The notes under the pieces were generated by a model, which saw only the letters and a program-made list of their open reading frames with translations, had not been told where the DNA came from and did not search any database. A program made the position numbers and the translations under genes. Positions 23,015 through 31,885 of a DNA stretch of 64,000 nucleotides are shown here, in pieces (positions within the stretch are counted from its first letter, which is position 1; every line of letters begins with the position of its first letter). This DNA is from CBDCKR01 sp964572045 (lineage in GTDB: Bacteria; Gemmatimonadota; Gemmatimonadetes; Longimicrobiales; Gaopeijiaceae). The stretch lies in contig CAZNEI010000010.1 in NCBI GenBank assembly GCA_964572045.1, positions 1 through 64,000 on the forward strand, given 5' to 3'.

Positions 23015-23647
23015 TCACGGAGGAGCCGTGAGGGCCAGCAGCGCCTCTTCGATCTTCTTCGTTGCCTCTGGAAGGGCCTTGTTTCGAAGGACTCGGGAGT
23101 CGTGTTTTCCGAAGTGGATCGGGTCGCCGAACCGGATCGTGACCGGAGGGCGTTTCGGCCCGAACTGAAACCAGTTCATTCTCCCCCACCTGGGCCACAG
23201 TTCGTACGTGCCGGCGATTCCACAGGGGATGACTGGCACGCCGGCTTTCAGCAGGAGCCGTATCGTGCCCCTGCGCAGCATCTGCAGCTGACCGTCCCAG
23301 GAACGCGATCCCTCCGGAAAGATGCCGACCGCCTTCCCCTCTTCGAGGTATCGAAGCGCCGTGCGTACGGCCTGAGGGTCCACTTGGTACCGGCGGGTGG
23401 GGAATGCGCCGACGCGAGGCTCGATCCAACGCATGATCGAATGGCGAAATGCGGAGCTCTTTGCCATCGTGAAGAGCAGGCGCGGACAGAAGGTGTGCGC
23501 GAGAAGCGGGTCCAGGTTGCTCTGGTGGTTCATGACGAGGAGAAGCGGTCCGCTCGGAGGTATCTTCTCGGTCCCTTCCATCCGCAATCTCATGATGCTG
23601 CGGAAGTAGGGCGCGGCGATCCCCCGCAAGACGCGATAGAGGATCAC
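23015..23647 (-). CDS. 1-acyl-sn-glycerol-3-phosphate acyltransferase-like (PlsC family)
   Basis: 210 residues. The acyltransferase block I NHQSNLD (NHx4D) is near residue 35 and block III FPEGSRSW near 103-110; CGIAGTYELWP and a basic middle region follow. These enzymes transfer acyl chains to lysophosphatidic acid or, in some clusters, to glycolipids. The GTG start overlaps the stop of the zinc-ribbon gene (GTGA), which shows translational coupling; the frame remains open far upstream, but those codons overlap the preceding gene entirely. Inner-membrane associated. Which acceptor it uses cannot be told. Confidence 0.82.
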   Translation of the reverse strand: MILYRVLRGIAAPYFRSIMRLRMEGTEKIPPSGPLLLVMNHQSNLDPLLAHTFCPRLLFTMAKSSAFRHSIMRWIEPRVGAFPTRRYQVDPQAVRTALRYLEEGKAVGIFPEGSRSWDGQLQMLRRGTIRLLLKAGVPVIPCGIAGTYELWPRWGRMNWFQFGPKRPPVTIRFGDPIHFGKHDSRVLRNKALPEATKKIEEALLALTAPP

Positions 23648-24261
23648 GAGTGAGGTCTCGTCACGATTCGGGGCTGGAACTCGATCACCGTTTGTCCCCG
23701 TTGGGCATAGAACCGCCGCAGGCCCCCTTCCAACAGTTCCTTCCATCGCTTGGGAGAGTCGACGAGGAACTGGACCTGGTAGAGTCCGTCCCGCCGGATG
23801 TCGAGCTGGATCGCTCCAGAGCTCACCTGTAGGGCCGAGATCTCCGCCCAGGGCCAGACCCGAGGCCCCTGCTCGATGGCGGTCAGGGTCAGGCCGCCGT
23901 CTCCCAACCCGAGTCTCGCCGGGCGCTCCTCGCGGAACCTCTCCCAGAACCCTAGGAGGCGTCCCCTCCATCGCACCGCCTCGTAACGCTGCACCTTCGC
24001 AACGGCGACCGGAGTCTCGTAAGAGAGCTCCCGGCTGGCGTCGTGGGTTGCGGGCGAGGCGCCTCCGAATCGCTCGATCGCGTCGATCGCGGCGCGGGCG
24101 GAAGTCTCCTCCACCGTCCCGTCCGCCGAACGGACCGTGATGACCGAAAGATCTCCCTGCTCGAATGTCGTTCCGCAGGCTTCGCAACGGACACCCTTGC
24201 CCCTGGTGGTCGTGTCGCTTCCGCAGCGCGGACAGCGGTAAAGAAGGTGCTCGATCGGCAT
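23644..24261 (-). CDS. Zinc-ribbon protein of unknown function
   Basis: 205 residues, not recognised. The N-terminus MPIEHLLYRCPRCGSDTTT has a zinc ribbon, CPRC (about 10-13) paired with CEAC (about 26-29). The remainder is soluble: an acidic/Thr-rich middle (VRSADGTVEETSARAAIDAIERFGG), then a domain with LGLGDGGLTLTA, VWPWAEISALQVSSGAIQLDI and VQFLVDSPKRWKELL that looks like a PH-like or GRAM-type beta barrel. The ATG at 24261 puts the ribbon at the N-terminus. It lies 10 bp after the polyprenyl-phosphate glycosyltransferase gene and overlaps the acyltransferase start, so it should work with lipid or glycan enzymes. Confidence 0.75.
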   Translation of the reverse strand: MPIEHLLYRCPRCGSDTTTRGKGVRCEACGTTFEQGDLSVITVRSADGTVEETSARAAIDAIERFGGASPATHDASRELSYETPVAVAKVQRYEAVRWRGRLLGFWERFREERPARLGLGDGGLTLTAIEQGPRVWPWAEISALQVSSGAIQLDIRRDGLYQVQFLVDSPKRWKELLEGGLRRFYAQRGQTVIEFQPRIVTRPHS

Positions 24262-24271
24262 CGGTAAACGG

Positions 24272-25003
24272 CTACAGGCGTCCGAGAAGGTGTAGGAGGC
24301 GGAGCTTCCAGAGCTTCCAGATCGCTTCACGGAGGATCTTCTTCGACATCTTGGACTCTCCCGAGTCCCGCTCCGAAAAGATGATCGGGATCTCGGTCAC
24401 CGAGAATCCGCGGGTCCAGGCCCGGAACTTGAGCTCGATCTGAAAGGCATATCCGTTCGACTCGATTCGATCGGACATGAGGGCTTCCAACACATTGCGC
24501 CCCCAGCAGTTATAGCCTCCTGTCGCATCGCGGACCGGGAGGCCCGTAACGATCCGGGCGTAGCGGCTGCCGAAGTAGCTGATGAGGAGGCGGCTCATCG
24601 GCCAGTTGATGACCCTGACTCGTCCACCCACATAGCGGGAGCCGAGGACGACGTCGAACTCTCCCGCCTTCTCGATGAATCTCGGGAGATCGGCGGGGTT
24701 GTGCGAGAGATCGGCGTCCATCTCGAACAGAAGGTCATAGCCACCCTCGAGGCCCCAGCGGAATCCGGCGAGATAGGCGCGTCCGAGACCCTGCTTGCCC
24801 CTTCGGTGGAGCACGTGCACCCGACCGGAGTCCTTGGCGAGATCGTCGGCCAAGTCGCCTGTGCCGTCGGGAGAGTTGTCGTCGACGACGAGCACTTCGA
24901 TCCTGGGATCCTGGTCGAGGACGAGAGGGACGATCCGTGGCAGGTTGTCCCGCTCGTTGAAGGTCGGGATGATGACGAGGATTCGCACGATCGGGTCGGT
25001 CAC
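24272..25003 (-). CDS. Polyprenol-phosphate mannosyltransferase-like GT2
   Basis: 243-residue GT-A glycosyltransferase. N-terminal IIPTFNERDNLPRIVP, the nucleotide-binding VVDDNSPDGTGDLAD and the DADLSHNP metal motif are the pattern of dolichol-phosphate mannose synthase (DPM1) and bacterial polyprenol-monophosphomannose synthase. The short form, without C-terminal membrane helices, agrees with soluble DPM1. It would transfer a sugar from GDP-mannose or a similar donor to a polyprenyl phosphate on the cytoplasmic face. The GTG start overlaps the stop of the flippase-like gene (GTGA). The donor sugar is not certain. Confidence 0.82.
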   Translation of the reverse strand: MTDPIVRILVIIPTFNERDNLPRIVPLVLDQDPRIEVLVVDDNSPDGTGDLADDLAKDSGRVHVLHRRGKQGLGRAYLAGFRWGLEGGYDLLFEMDADLSHNPADLPRFIEKAGEFDVVLGSRYVGGRVRVINWPMSRLLISYFGSRYARIVTGLPVRDATGGYNCWGRNVLEALMSDRIESNGYAFQIELKFRAWTRGFSVTEIPIIFSERDSGESKMSKKILREAIWKLWKLRLLHLLGRL

Positions 25004-26058
25004 GAAACGGTCGGTGAGTCGCTGGAGGATCGGGTGTGCAGGAGAGCGAAGATCGCCGCCGGCAGAAGCTCGACCGCGGTGGCCCACACGCGTGCGATGA
25101 GCGCGAGCACCAACGCCGCTTCCTCACCCATCGCTGATCGCAGCAGCAGGACGAGAAAGCCCTCGCGGATGCCGGCTCCGGCGGGGGCGAAGACCGCCGC
25201 GTATCCCGCGACGTACGCAAGCGCAAAGGCCGGACCCACTTGCATGAACGCCTTCCACTCTCCGAAGCTGAGATAAAGTAACCAAAACGCGACCGTGTAG
25301 AGGCTCCAGTTCGCCACGTACAGAGCCAACCAACGCGCCCCGACGTGCCGCCCGCGCCGGGGGCTTTTCGGAGGATCGGTGCGCGTCACTCGGCACCAAA
25401 GGCCGACAGCGCGCCAGAAGAACGACGGCACGGCAACCAGGACGGTGAGGGCCGCCACGATCGCGATGCCGCCTGCCACGCCGATCGACCCGACCCTTCT
25501 CCACAAGTCCCCGGGGCCGAAGAGCATGCCGGCGCCCAGGAGCGAGGCGGCCAGCACGGCCACCCCCTGCCCCGCCACGGCCGCGCCCGTGGCGATCCCT
25601 CCTGAGACACCCTCCCGCTTCGCCAGGTAGGCGAGCCCCGCGATCTGCCAGATCTTCCCCGGCACGTACCGTCCCAGGTTGGCGACGAGGAAAAGGCGCA
25701 TCGAGGTCCGGGCGGGCAGCGCGGGACCCCCCAGGTCGCGCACGACCAGGCCCCAGAGCACCGCCGAGACCAGGTATCCGGACAGAAGCACGAGACAGGA
25801 GGCACTGAAGGTGAAGGGGTTCGGCCTCCACTCGCCCAGGTCGTGGTCCCGGAGGGCGGCCAGGTCGATGCCCACGCGGTCGAGGATGAACCACGTGACG
25901 GCGACCGTCAGCGCTAGCTGGGCGAACCGCACGGACCATTTCCTCACCGCGGGATCGTCGGGACCGGCCGGAGGAGGGGATCGCGGACTCCCGCGAAGCC
26001 GCTCGTGTCCCGCCCCGGGCGGCGGCGTCGCCCGGGCGCTCCCGTCAAGCTCCTGCAT
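25000..26058 (-). CDS. UPF0104/LPG synthase-TM flippase-like membrane protein
   Basis: 352 residues with about eight membrane segments. Family signatures: NLGRYVPGKIWQIAG near 130 and APAGAGIREGF near 297, as in the lysylphosphatidylglycerol synthetase transmembrane domain family (AglD/MprF N-terminal domain). Such proteins are thought to flip or handle lipid-linked intermediates. It has a Pro-rich cytoplasmic N-terminal tail of about 40 residues; a later start is possible. It overlaps the mannosyltransferase-like gene and follows YfhO by 6 bp, which suggests that the three act on one lipid-linked sugar pathway. Confidence 0.8.
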   Translation of the reverse strand: MQELDGSARATPPPGAGHERLRGSPRSPPPAGPDDPAVRKWSVRFAQLALTVAVTWFILDRVGIDLAALRDHDLGEWRPNPFTFSASCLVLLSGYLVSAVLWGLVVRDLGGPALPARTSMRLFLVANLGRYVPGKIWQIAGLAYLAKREGVSGGIATGAAVAGQGVAVLAASLLGAGMLFGPGDLWRRVGSIGVAGGIAIVAALTVLVAVPSFFWRAVGLWCRVTRTDPPKSPRRGRHVGARWLALYVANWSLYTVAFWLLYLSFGEWKAFMQVGPAFALAYVAGYAAVFAPAGAGIREGFLVLLLRSAMGEEAALVLALIARVWATAVELLPAAIFALLHTRSSSDSPTVS

Positions 26059-26064
26059 GCCTGC

Positions 26065-28602
26065 TCACCGGGCCGCTTTCCGGCGCGTGAGCCTGCCCAC
26101 CCCGGGGGGAGACAATGCAAGCACGAGGCTCGCGATCGTGATGCCGAAGGTCCAGGCGAGTTCGGGCGACTCGTAGTAGACCTCGACATCGTGCTCGCCG
26201 GCGGGCACCGGCACGGCGCGCAGCGTGTGGTTTGCCCGAAGCACGGCCACCTCTTCGTCGTCGACCCGGGCCTTCCATGCGGGGAACCAGTTGTCCGCGA
26301 TCACCAGGAGCCCTGCCCGCGAAGCGTTCACGAAGAAGCTCAGGCGGTTGTTTCCCTTCACGCGCCATTCGACCGATCCCGCGATCGGCTCGCCCGGAAG
26401 CGTGAGGGGCGGAGGGGCGTCGAGCACGACATGCCTCGCGGGGTCGAAGTCGGGGCTGAGCATGAAGGGCACGGCCTCGCCCTCATCGGCAACGACGACG
26501 GCATCTCCGACGAGCCGGGCCCGGGGAAGGTCCGCGAACCGATAGAGCGTCTCGTAGGGTCGTCCGCCGACCGTAGTCTGGCTCACTCTCTCGAGGTTGT
26601 CGGTGATCGCCGTCGGCAGGCCCTGGTCCTCCGGGGTACCTATCTGGTCCGGCCACAGGATGTAGCGCACGTTGAGGAGGCGAAGAACGTTCGCGGAGCG
26701 CAGCAGGTTAAGGGGAATCCCACTTCCCTCCATCCCGATGACTTCGCGGTAGCGCGCCAGGTCGTTGGGATGATGCCCGGCCGCGAGCTCGAGGCCGAAC
26801 ATCCCGGGGCGCACGTCTTGGCCGTTGAGGCCCTGAAGCGAGAACACCCGGAACGGATCTTCGGTGCGCTTGCGCTCCAGGAGAAAGTCGATATTGGGAT
26901 CGGTCCGGCGGAACGCGTCGAAGTCCGTGGTCCGGATGAAGGCGCCGTCGATTCGGACGAGGTCGCCGGCGATCAGGACCGCCAGAAGGACGGTCGCGAA
27001 GGCGGGAGTCAGGCGACGGGTCCCGAGTGCCCATGCGATGACCGACGTGGCCAGAGCGAGCAGAACGGCTATGGCAAGGCCCCGCACGATGAACGGCTGG
27101 GCTGTGCTGAGGATCTCGAGCGACCGCGTCGGGATGTCCCGATATACGACCGTCGTCCAGAACCTCGTGAGGATCCCCGAGGCCGTCAGCGGGAGCGCCA
27201 GGAGAAGGCCCCCGGTCATGAGCCACAGAAACGGACCGGGCCGAGGCCACCGGGCCTCACCCTTCCGGCTGCCGAGGGCCAGCACGCGCTCTACCCCGAA
27301 CGCCATGAGCGTCACTGTGCTGAAGCCGAAGAGGAAGATCGCCAAGGAGGGGGCCCGAAACAGAGAGATTCCGGGGACGAACTCGTAGGCGATCCGCCAG
27401 ACGGGCGTGTGGGCTCCGAGACAGAAGAGGAGCGCGAGACCCCCCAGGCCCGTCAGGAAATAACGGAGCGGCCCCCGGCCGGCCCCGAAGAACGAGACTC
27501 CAGCCAGAAGCAGCACCACGAGCCCCACGTACTCGTGGTTTCCCTTGAAGGCGTTGCGCCCCCAATAGGTGTTCCTTCCCCAATCGACGTCGAGATTCGA
27601 GACCCCCACGAACTCCGGCACCGCGAGCCCCACGATCTCCTCGGGATGCAGGGACCAGGAGCTCGAGTAGGCGACGGCCTCCTCACCTTGGGCCCGGGTG
27701 GTGGTGGCCGTGCGGCGGGAGTGGTCCATCACGTAGGAGGCGGCCGGCAGGAGCTGGACCGCGGCGATGCCCGCGCCGAGCACGGCCGCGAGCAGAAAGC
27801 CGCCGAAGACGGCGAGGACCCTGGCGCGGTCTTTCTTGCGGGTGGCGCCCCGGCGCCCCGCCCTCCGCGTCCCGTCCCCGGGGCCGCCCCCTCTGAGTAT
27901 CTGAGCGGTGCGGAACAAGGCATAGGCACCCACGCCGCCGAAGAGAAAATAGGCGGTCTGGAAGTGCGCGGTCAGGATCGTTGCCGCGACGGCCAGACTC
28001 AGAACCGAGAAGCGGGCCGGGCTGGGTCGGAGGAAGAACCGCTCCGTCACCAGGAACATGAGCGGAGTGAGCGACATGACGAAGATCTTCCCGTCCTGTC
28101 CCCCATGGACCAGCGAGACGATGAAGGGCGCCAGGCCGTAGGCGAGTCCGGCGAGAAGCGCGGAGGCCCGGGACAGACCCAGGCATCGGATCCACCCGTA
28201 CATGAACACGGCAGCGAGGAAGATGTGCAGGACCAGCTTCCAGCCGAGGGCTCGGTGGGGACTCAACAAGAAGAGCAGGAGAGCGCTGGGCGGGTAGAGC
28301 GAGTCGCCGCCGGCGAGCGATTCGAGGAAGGGTGTTCCGCCGAGGATGATCGGATTCCACAGCGGGAACCCGTCTCCCGCCTGTACGGCCGTGACGAAGA
28401 ACTCGCGCGCCATGTAGCCGAGGCTCATCGTATCGGATCCGTACAGCATGTCTTCGGAGAAGACGAATGCGCGGAAGAGAACCAGCGTGGTCGCGCCGTA
28501 GAGGACCGGCGGCAGCCAAGGGGGAATGGACGGGAGCGGCGGACCGCCCTGGGCGACGGCCGCCGATGCCTTGGGTCGGCGGGATCGTTTCTTCTTTCCC
28601 AA
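26065..28602 (-). CDS. YfhO-family multispanning membrane protein
   Basis: 845 residues. After a basic, Ala/Pro N-terminus there are about 12 membrane helices, then a periplasmic C-terminal region ending in one more helix and a basic tail. Motifs such as SDTMSLGYMAREFF, FPLWNPIILGGTPF and GLAYGLAPFIVSLVHGGQDGK are typical of YfhO (PF09586), a GT-C-like fold. Bacillus YfhO homologues are implicated in glycosylation of lipoteichoic acid, using polyprenyl-phosphate sugars outside the membrane. Here the neighbours (polyprenyl-phosphate sugar synthase, flippase-like protein) fit the same three-part logic. It is 12 bp behind the GT4 gene. Confidence 0.82.
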   Translation of the reverse strand: MGKKKRSRRPKASAAVAQGGPPLPSIPPWLPPVLYGATTLVLFRAFVFSEDMLYGSDTMSLGYMAREFFVTAVQAGDGFPLWNPIILGGTPFLESLAGGDSLYPPSALLLFLLSPHRALGWKLVLHIFLAAVFMYGWIRCLGLSRASALLAGLAYGLAPFIVSLVHGGQDGKIFVMSLTPLMFLVTERFFLRPSPARFSVLSLAVAATILTAHFQTAYFLFGGVGAYALFRTAQILRGGGPGDGTRRAGRRGATRKKDRARVLAVFGGFLLAAVLGAGIAAVQLLPAASYVMDHSRRTATTTRAQGEEAVAYSSSWSLHPEEIVGLAVPEFVGVSNLDVDWGRNTYWGRNAFKGNHEYVGLVVLLLAGVSFFGAGRGPLRYFLTGLGGLALLFCLGAHTPVWRIAYEFVPGISLFRAPSLAIFLFGFSTVTLMAFGVERVLALGSRKGEARWPRPGPFLWLMTGGLLLALPLTASGILTRFWTTVVYRDIPTRSLEILSTAQPFIVRGLAIAVLLALATSVIAWALGTRRLTPAFATVLLAVLIAGDLVRIDGAFIRTTDFDAFRRTDPNIDFLLERKRTEDPFRVFSLQGLNGQDVRPGMFGLELAAGHHPNDLARYREVIGMEGSGIPLNLLRSANVLRLLNVRYILWPDQIGTPEDQGLPTAITDNLERVSQTTVGGRPYETLYRFADLPRARLVGDAVVVADEGEAVPFMLSPDFDPARHVVLDAPPPLTLPGEPIAGSVEWRVKGNNRLSFFVNASRAGLLVIADNWFPAWKARVDDEEVAVLRANHTLRAVPVPAGEHDVEVYYESPELAWTFGITIASLVLALSPPGVGRLTRRKAAR

Positions 28603-28614
28603 CGTGCACCCTCC

Positions 28615-29745
28615 TCAGGAAGGCGGCGAGCCCGCGTCCGAACGCCTTCCTTCGACCAGGCTCTCGTAGACTTCCAGGTGTCGATCCACCAGACGGGCGT
28701 TGCTCCAGTTCTCCACGACGCGCCCGCGGGCGCGGGCTCCGAGAGCGGGCAGATCGTGACGGCGGAGCAGCCCGGCGACGACGCGCGCCAGCGATGCGGG
28801 ACTCCCGGCCTCGAAGAGCCCGCCGACGTCCTCGTCGATCAGCTCGGGAAGGCCTCCTACGTCCGAAGCCGCCACGGGAAGCTCGCACGCCATGCATTCG
28901 AGAGCCGCGACGGAGGTCGCCTCCATGAGCGACGGAAATACGGCGAGCTCGGCGGAGCTGAGCAGCCCGGGCATGTCGGAGTGCGGATGGGAACCGAGAA
29001 AGCGGATCCGGTCGCTCACTCCCAGCTTCCCCGCCAGGGCCTCGAGGCTCGAACGCTCGGGTCCGTCACCGACGATCACGGCCTCCGCGTCGACCTTCTC
29101 CGCGATGAGCGGCATCGCTCTCACGAGGAACTCCACGCCGTTCTTGTGGACGAGCCGGCGGGGCACGACGATTCGCCTCCGTTCGGAGCCGGGCAGGCTC
29201 CGCGCGACCCGCCTGAAGAGATCGGTCTCCACGCCGTTGGTCAGCGGCTCGACCTTCACCCCGGGTGCTACGTTCTCGGCCACTTCGGAGATTTCGACGC
29301 TCGCCGCCAGGTTCCAGTCCGACCCCCGGAGCATACGCTTGAAGACCGGAGCCCAGAAAGGGCTCTCGGCACGCTTGAGGAAGTGCGATGTGTGCCAGGT
29401 CGACACCAGCGGGATCTTCCCGATGCTCTTCGCCAGCCACGCCGACGGTATCGACTGGAACGCCTGGGCGTGGACGACGTCAGCGCGAAACGCGACCCTG
29501 CCCAGCCTCGGCGTGGAGCCGATTCCGTGCAGCAGCCAGCCGATGGGGTTTCGGCCCGGCAGCCAGGTTCGCCAGACGTCGATACCGTCGATCGACTCGT
29601 GGCGCGCGAGACCCTCCCGGGACCGCGATGTGACGATGGAGACCGTGCACCCCCGCTCCACGAGACCCCGGCAGAGGTAATAGACGTGGCTCTCCAGGCC
29701 GCCCACCTCCGGGGGAAAGTAGAGGCAGTGCATCGCCAGGTTCAC
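28615..29745 (-). CDS. GT4-family glycosyltransferase
   Basis: 376 residues, GT-B fold. The N-terminus (CLYFPPEVGGLESHVYYLCRG) has the Gly-rich loop of GT4 enzymes; the C-terminal half has PRRLVHKNGVEFLVRA, VGDGPERSSLEAL and the E-x7-E region LMEATSVAALECMACELPVAASDVGG. It would add a sugar from a nucleotide donor to a lipid-linked or LPS glycan on the cytoplasmic side. The ATG overlaps the wecB stop (ATGA). Donor and acceptor are unknown. Confidence 0.85.
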   Translation of the reverse strand: MNLAMHCLYFPPEVGGLESHVYYLCRGLVERGCTVSIVTSRSREGLARHESIDGIDVWRTWLPGRNPIGWLLHGIGSTPRLGRVAFRADVVHAQAFQSIPSAWLAKSIGKIPLVSTWHTSHFLKRAESPFWAPVFKRMLRGSDWNLAASVEISEVAENVAPGVKVEPLTNGVETDLFRRVARSLPGSERRRIVVPRRLVHKNGVEFLVRAMPLIAEKVDAEAVIVGDGPERSSLEALAGKLGVSDRIRFLGSHPHSDMPGLLSSAELAVFPSLMEATSVAALECMACELPVAASDVGGLPELIDEDVGGLFEAGSPASLARVVAGLLRRHDLPALGARARGRVVENWSNARLVDRHLEVYESLVEGRRSDAGSPPS

Positions 29746-30926
29746 GGCCCCCTCCAGTCCGACGTCCTGCGGGCGGAGCCGGTGAGCGTGGAGACCACAA
29801 TGTCAGCGATGCGCTCCCCCGCCCTGCCGTCCCCGTAAGGACTCGGGGGGGTGCGAGGGGCGTCCGCGGCCGCATCGGAGGCCGAGGCTCTCTCGAGAAC
29901 CTCGGAGGACTCCGACAGGATCCGCTCTCCGTCCGTGCCCACGAGACACGCCACAGCGGCCTCGATGCCCTCCGGCCTCTCGGTGACTTCGCGCAGCACC
30001 AGCACAGGTGTGCCGAAGGTGGGTGCCTCCTCCTGAATGCCTCCGGAATCCGTGAGGACGAGGTCGGCGTTGCGCAGGGCTGCCACGAGGTCGAGGTAGC
30101 CGAGAGGTGCGACAAGGTGCACGCGCGGGTGGTCACCCAGAAGCTCCGTCGCCGGCTCGACGACGTTGGGGTTCGGATGAACGGGATAGAGGATCCGGAC
30201 GTCGGGGTGCCCCTCGGCGATGCGGCGGACCGCGGCGAACACGTCCCGAAGGGGCTGTCCGAACGACTCCCGGCGATGGGCGGTCAGGAGCACGAGGCGG
30301 CTCCGGGGATCGGCGAGGATCGCCCCAAGCGTCGGATCCTCGGGTTCGCGCTCGAGAGCGGCGACCTCGAGGAGCGCGTCCACGACCGTGTTGCCCGTGA
30401 CGTGAAGGTGCTCGGGTGCCACGCCCTCGGCCACGAGGCGTTCCGCCGCCAAGGGGGTGGGGGCGAAATGAACGTCGGTGAGGACGTCGGTGAGGCGTCG
30501 GAGCACCTCCTCGGGGAACGGTGCCCACTTGTCGCGGGAACGCAAGCCCGCTTCGACGTGGCCGATCGGGATCTTCTCGAAAAAAGCGACCAACGACGCG
30601 AAGAAGACCGTAGCGGTGTCGCCCTGCACCAGCACCATATCCGGTCTGTAGTCGTGCGTCAGATCCCTGAGCCCACGCAGGCAGGCGTGGCCGACATCGT
30701 AGAGGGTCTGGCCCGCGCGCATGATGCCCAGGTTGTAATCGGGCGTCAGGCGAAAGGTCTCGAGTGCCTGATCCAGCAGATCGCCGTGCTGCCCCGTCAG
30801 CGCGAGGCGCGTCTCCACCCGCCTACTCCTTCCCAGAGCCCTCACTACGGGTGCCATCTTGATCGCTTCGGGTCTCGTGCCGACGACGGCGAGGACCCTC
30901 GGAGCCCGGCCGGGGGACGTGGTCAA
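29742..30926 (-). CDS. wecB: UDP-N-acetylglucosamine 2-epimerase (non-hydrolysing)
   Basis: 394 residues. Signatures: VVGTRPEAIKMAPVVRAL at the N-terminus, TGQHGDLLDQ, VQGDTATVFFASLVAF, HVEAGLRS (with a catalytic His), and the C-terminal LTDSGGIQEEAPTFGTPVLVLREVTERPE. It interconverts UDP-GlcNAc and UDP-ManNAc, supplying ManNAc or ManNAc-derived sugars for surface glycans. No ManNAc dehydrogenase (wecC) is next to it. It overlaps the GT2 gene upstream by four bases and the GT4 gene downstream by four bases, so the three are one translational unit. Confidence 0.92.
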   Translation of the reverse strand: MTTSPGRAPRVLAVVGTRPEAIKMAPVVRALGRSRRVETRLALTGQHGDLLDQALETFRLTPDYNLGIMRAGQTLYDVGHACLRGLRDLTHDYRPDMVLVQGDTATVFFASLVAFFEKIPIGHVEAGLRSRDKWAPFPEEVLRRLTDVLTDVHFAPTPLAAERLVAEGVAPEHLHVTGNTVVDALLEVAALEREPEDPTLGAILADPRSRLVLLTAHRRESFGQPLRDVFAAVRRIAEGHPDVRILYPVHPNPNVVEPATELLGDHPRVHLVAPLGYLDLVAALRNADLVLTDSGGIQEEAPTFGTPVLVLREVTERPEGIEAAVACLVGTDGERILSESSEVLERASASDAAADAPRTPPSPYGDGRAGERIADIVVSTLTGSARRTSDWRGP

Positions 30927-31885
30927 CGAGCGGTGCGCCTGAGCGAATCAACCTCTTCGCGAAGCTGCGCCACCATCTCAGCGATCAAGCCGATCCCGAC
31001 CAGCAGGAAGCCCAGGGTCTCGAAGAGGATGACGAGGTAGAGCAGTGGACGAAAGCCGACTCCCTCCACGAAGCGCAGGTAGAAGGAGATCGCACCCACA
31101 AGCGCGCCGGCCAAGATCAGCACGGCTCCGCTGAATCCGAAGAGGATGAGGGGCTTTCGAGAAAAGAGGATGAGGAACCATACGGAAACCAGGTCCATGA
31201 TGCCGACGAAGATCCTCAACGGCCCCGTGTACTTGGAGACGCCCGCCCGCCTGGGGTGGAGCTCGATATCGATCTCGCTGACCGTGTAGCCGCGGGCGTG
31301 GGCCAGGACCACGAAGAAGCGGTGCCAGTCGTGGCGCAAGTGGAGCTCCTCGAGGATCTCCCGTCGAAATGCCTTCATCGAGTTGAGGTCGCTCACGGGC
31401 ACCCGAAAGATGCGTCGGCTGAGCGTGTTGTAGAGCCGCGAGACCGCGCCCTTCTCGTAGAATCCCACCTTGCGGCCGGTCACGATGTCGAACCCCTCGT
31501 GGAGCCGTTCGAGGAAGCGCGGGATCTCGTCGGGAAGGTGTTGCAGATCTGCGTCGAAGAGCACCAGGTACGTGCGGCTGGTGGCACGCGCCGCCGTGAT
31601 CATCGCCTCGGTCTTGCCGAGGTTGATGCGGTGCCGCAGCACACGAACGCGGTCCCAGCCCTCGGCCTCCGCCTCGACGAGATCTCCTGTCCCATCGGTG
31701 GAGCCGTCGTCCACGACGAGGATCTCGCCGTCCAGGTCATGGCGCTCGAAGGTGCGGCGGAGCTCGGCGACGAGCTCGGGGACGACGGGAGCCTCGTTGA
31801 GCGCCGGGATGACGACGGCGAAATCGCGGCGGGCTTGGGCCGAGAGCCGAGCCGCGGGCTCGCTGGCCTGCAGGGCCCGCTCCAT
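30923..31885 (-). CDS. GT2 polyprenyl-phosphate glycosyltransferase with two TM helices
   Basis: 320 residues. The GT-A core has VVIPALNEAPVVPEL, VDDGSTDGTGDLV and the DADLQHLPDE metal motif; SRRIFRVPVSDLNSMKAFRREIL is typical of ArnC/GtrB-like enzymes. Two C-terminal membrane helices (about 226-250 and 265-290) anchor it. It most likely loads a sugar onto undecaprenyl phosphate. The ATG overlaps the rpoN stop by one base (TGATG) and the stop overlaps wecB. It is distinct from the shorter DPM1-like enzyme at 24272-25003, so two different lipid-linked sugars may be made. Confidence 0.85.
   Translation of the reverse strand: MERALQASEPAARLSAQARRDFAVVIPALNEAPVVPELVAELRRTFERHDLDGEILVVDDGSTDGTGDLVEAEAEGWDRVRVLRHRINLGKTEAMITAARATSRTYLVLFDADLQHLPDEIPRFLERLHEGFDIVTGRKVGFYEKGAVSRLYNTLSRRIFRVPVSDLNSMKAFRREILEELHLRHDWHRFFVVLAHARGYTVSEIDIELHPRRAGVSKYTGPLRIFVGIMDLVSVWFLILFSRKPLILFGFSGAVLILAGALVGAISFYLRFVEGVGFRPLLYLVILFETLGFLLVGIGLIAEMVAQLREEVDSLRRTAR

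Noticed and set aside
26005..29838. Very long plus-strand open frame of about 1,270 codons
   Set aside because: Antisense to YfhO and GT4 genes, which have clear motifs; long shadow frames are common at this GC content.
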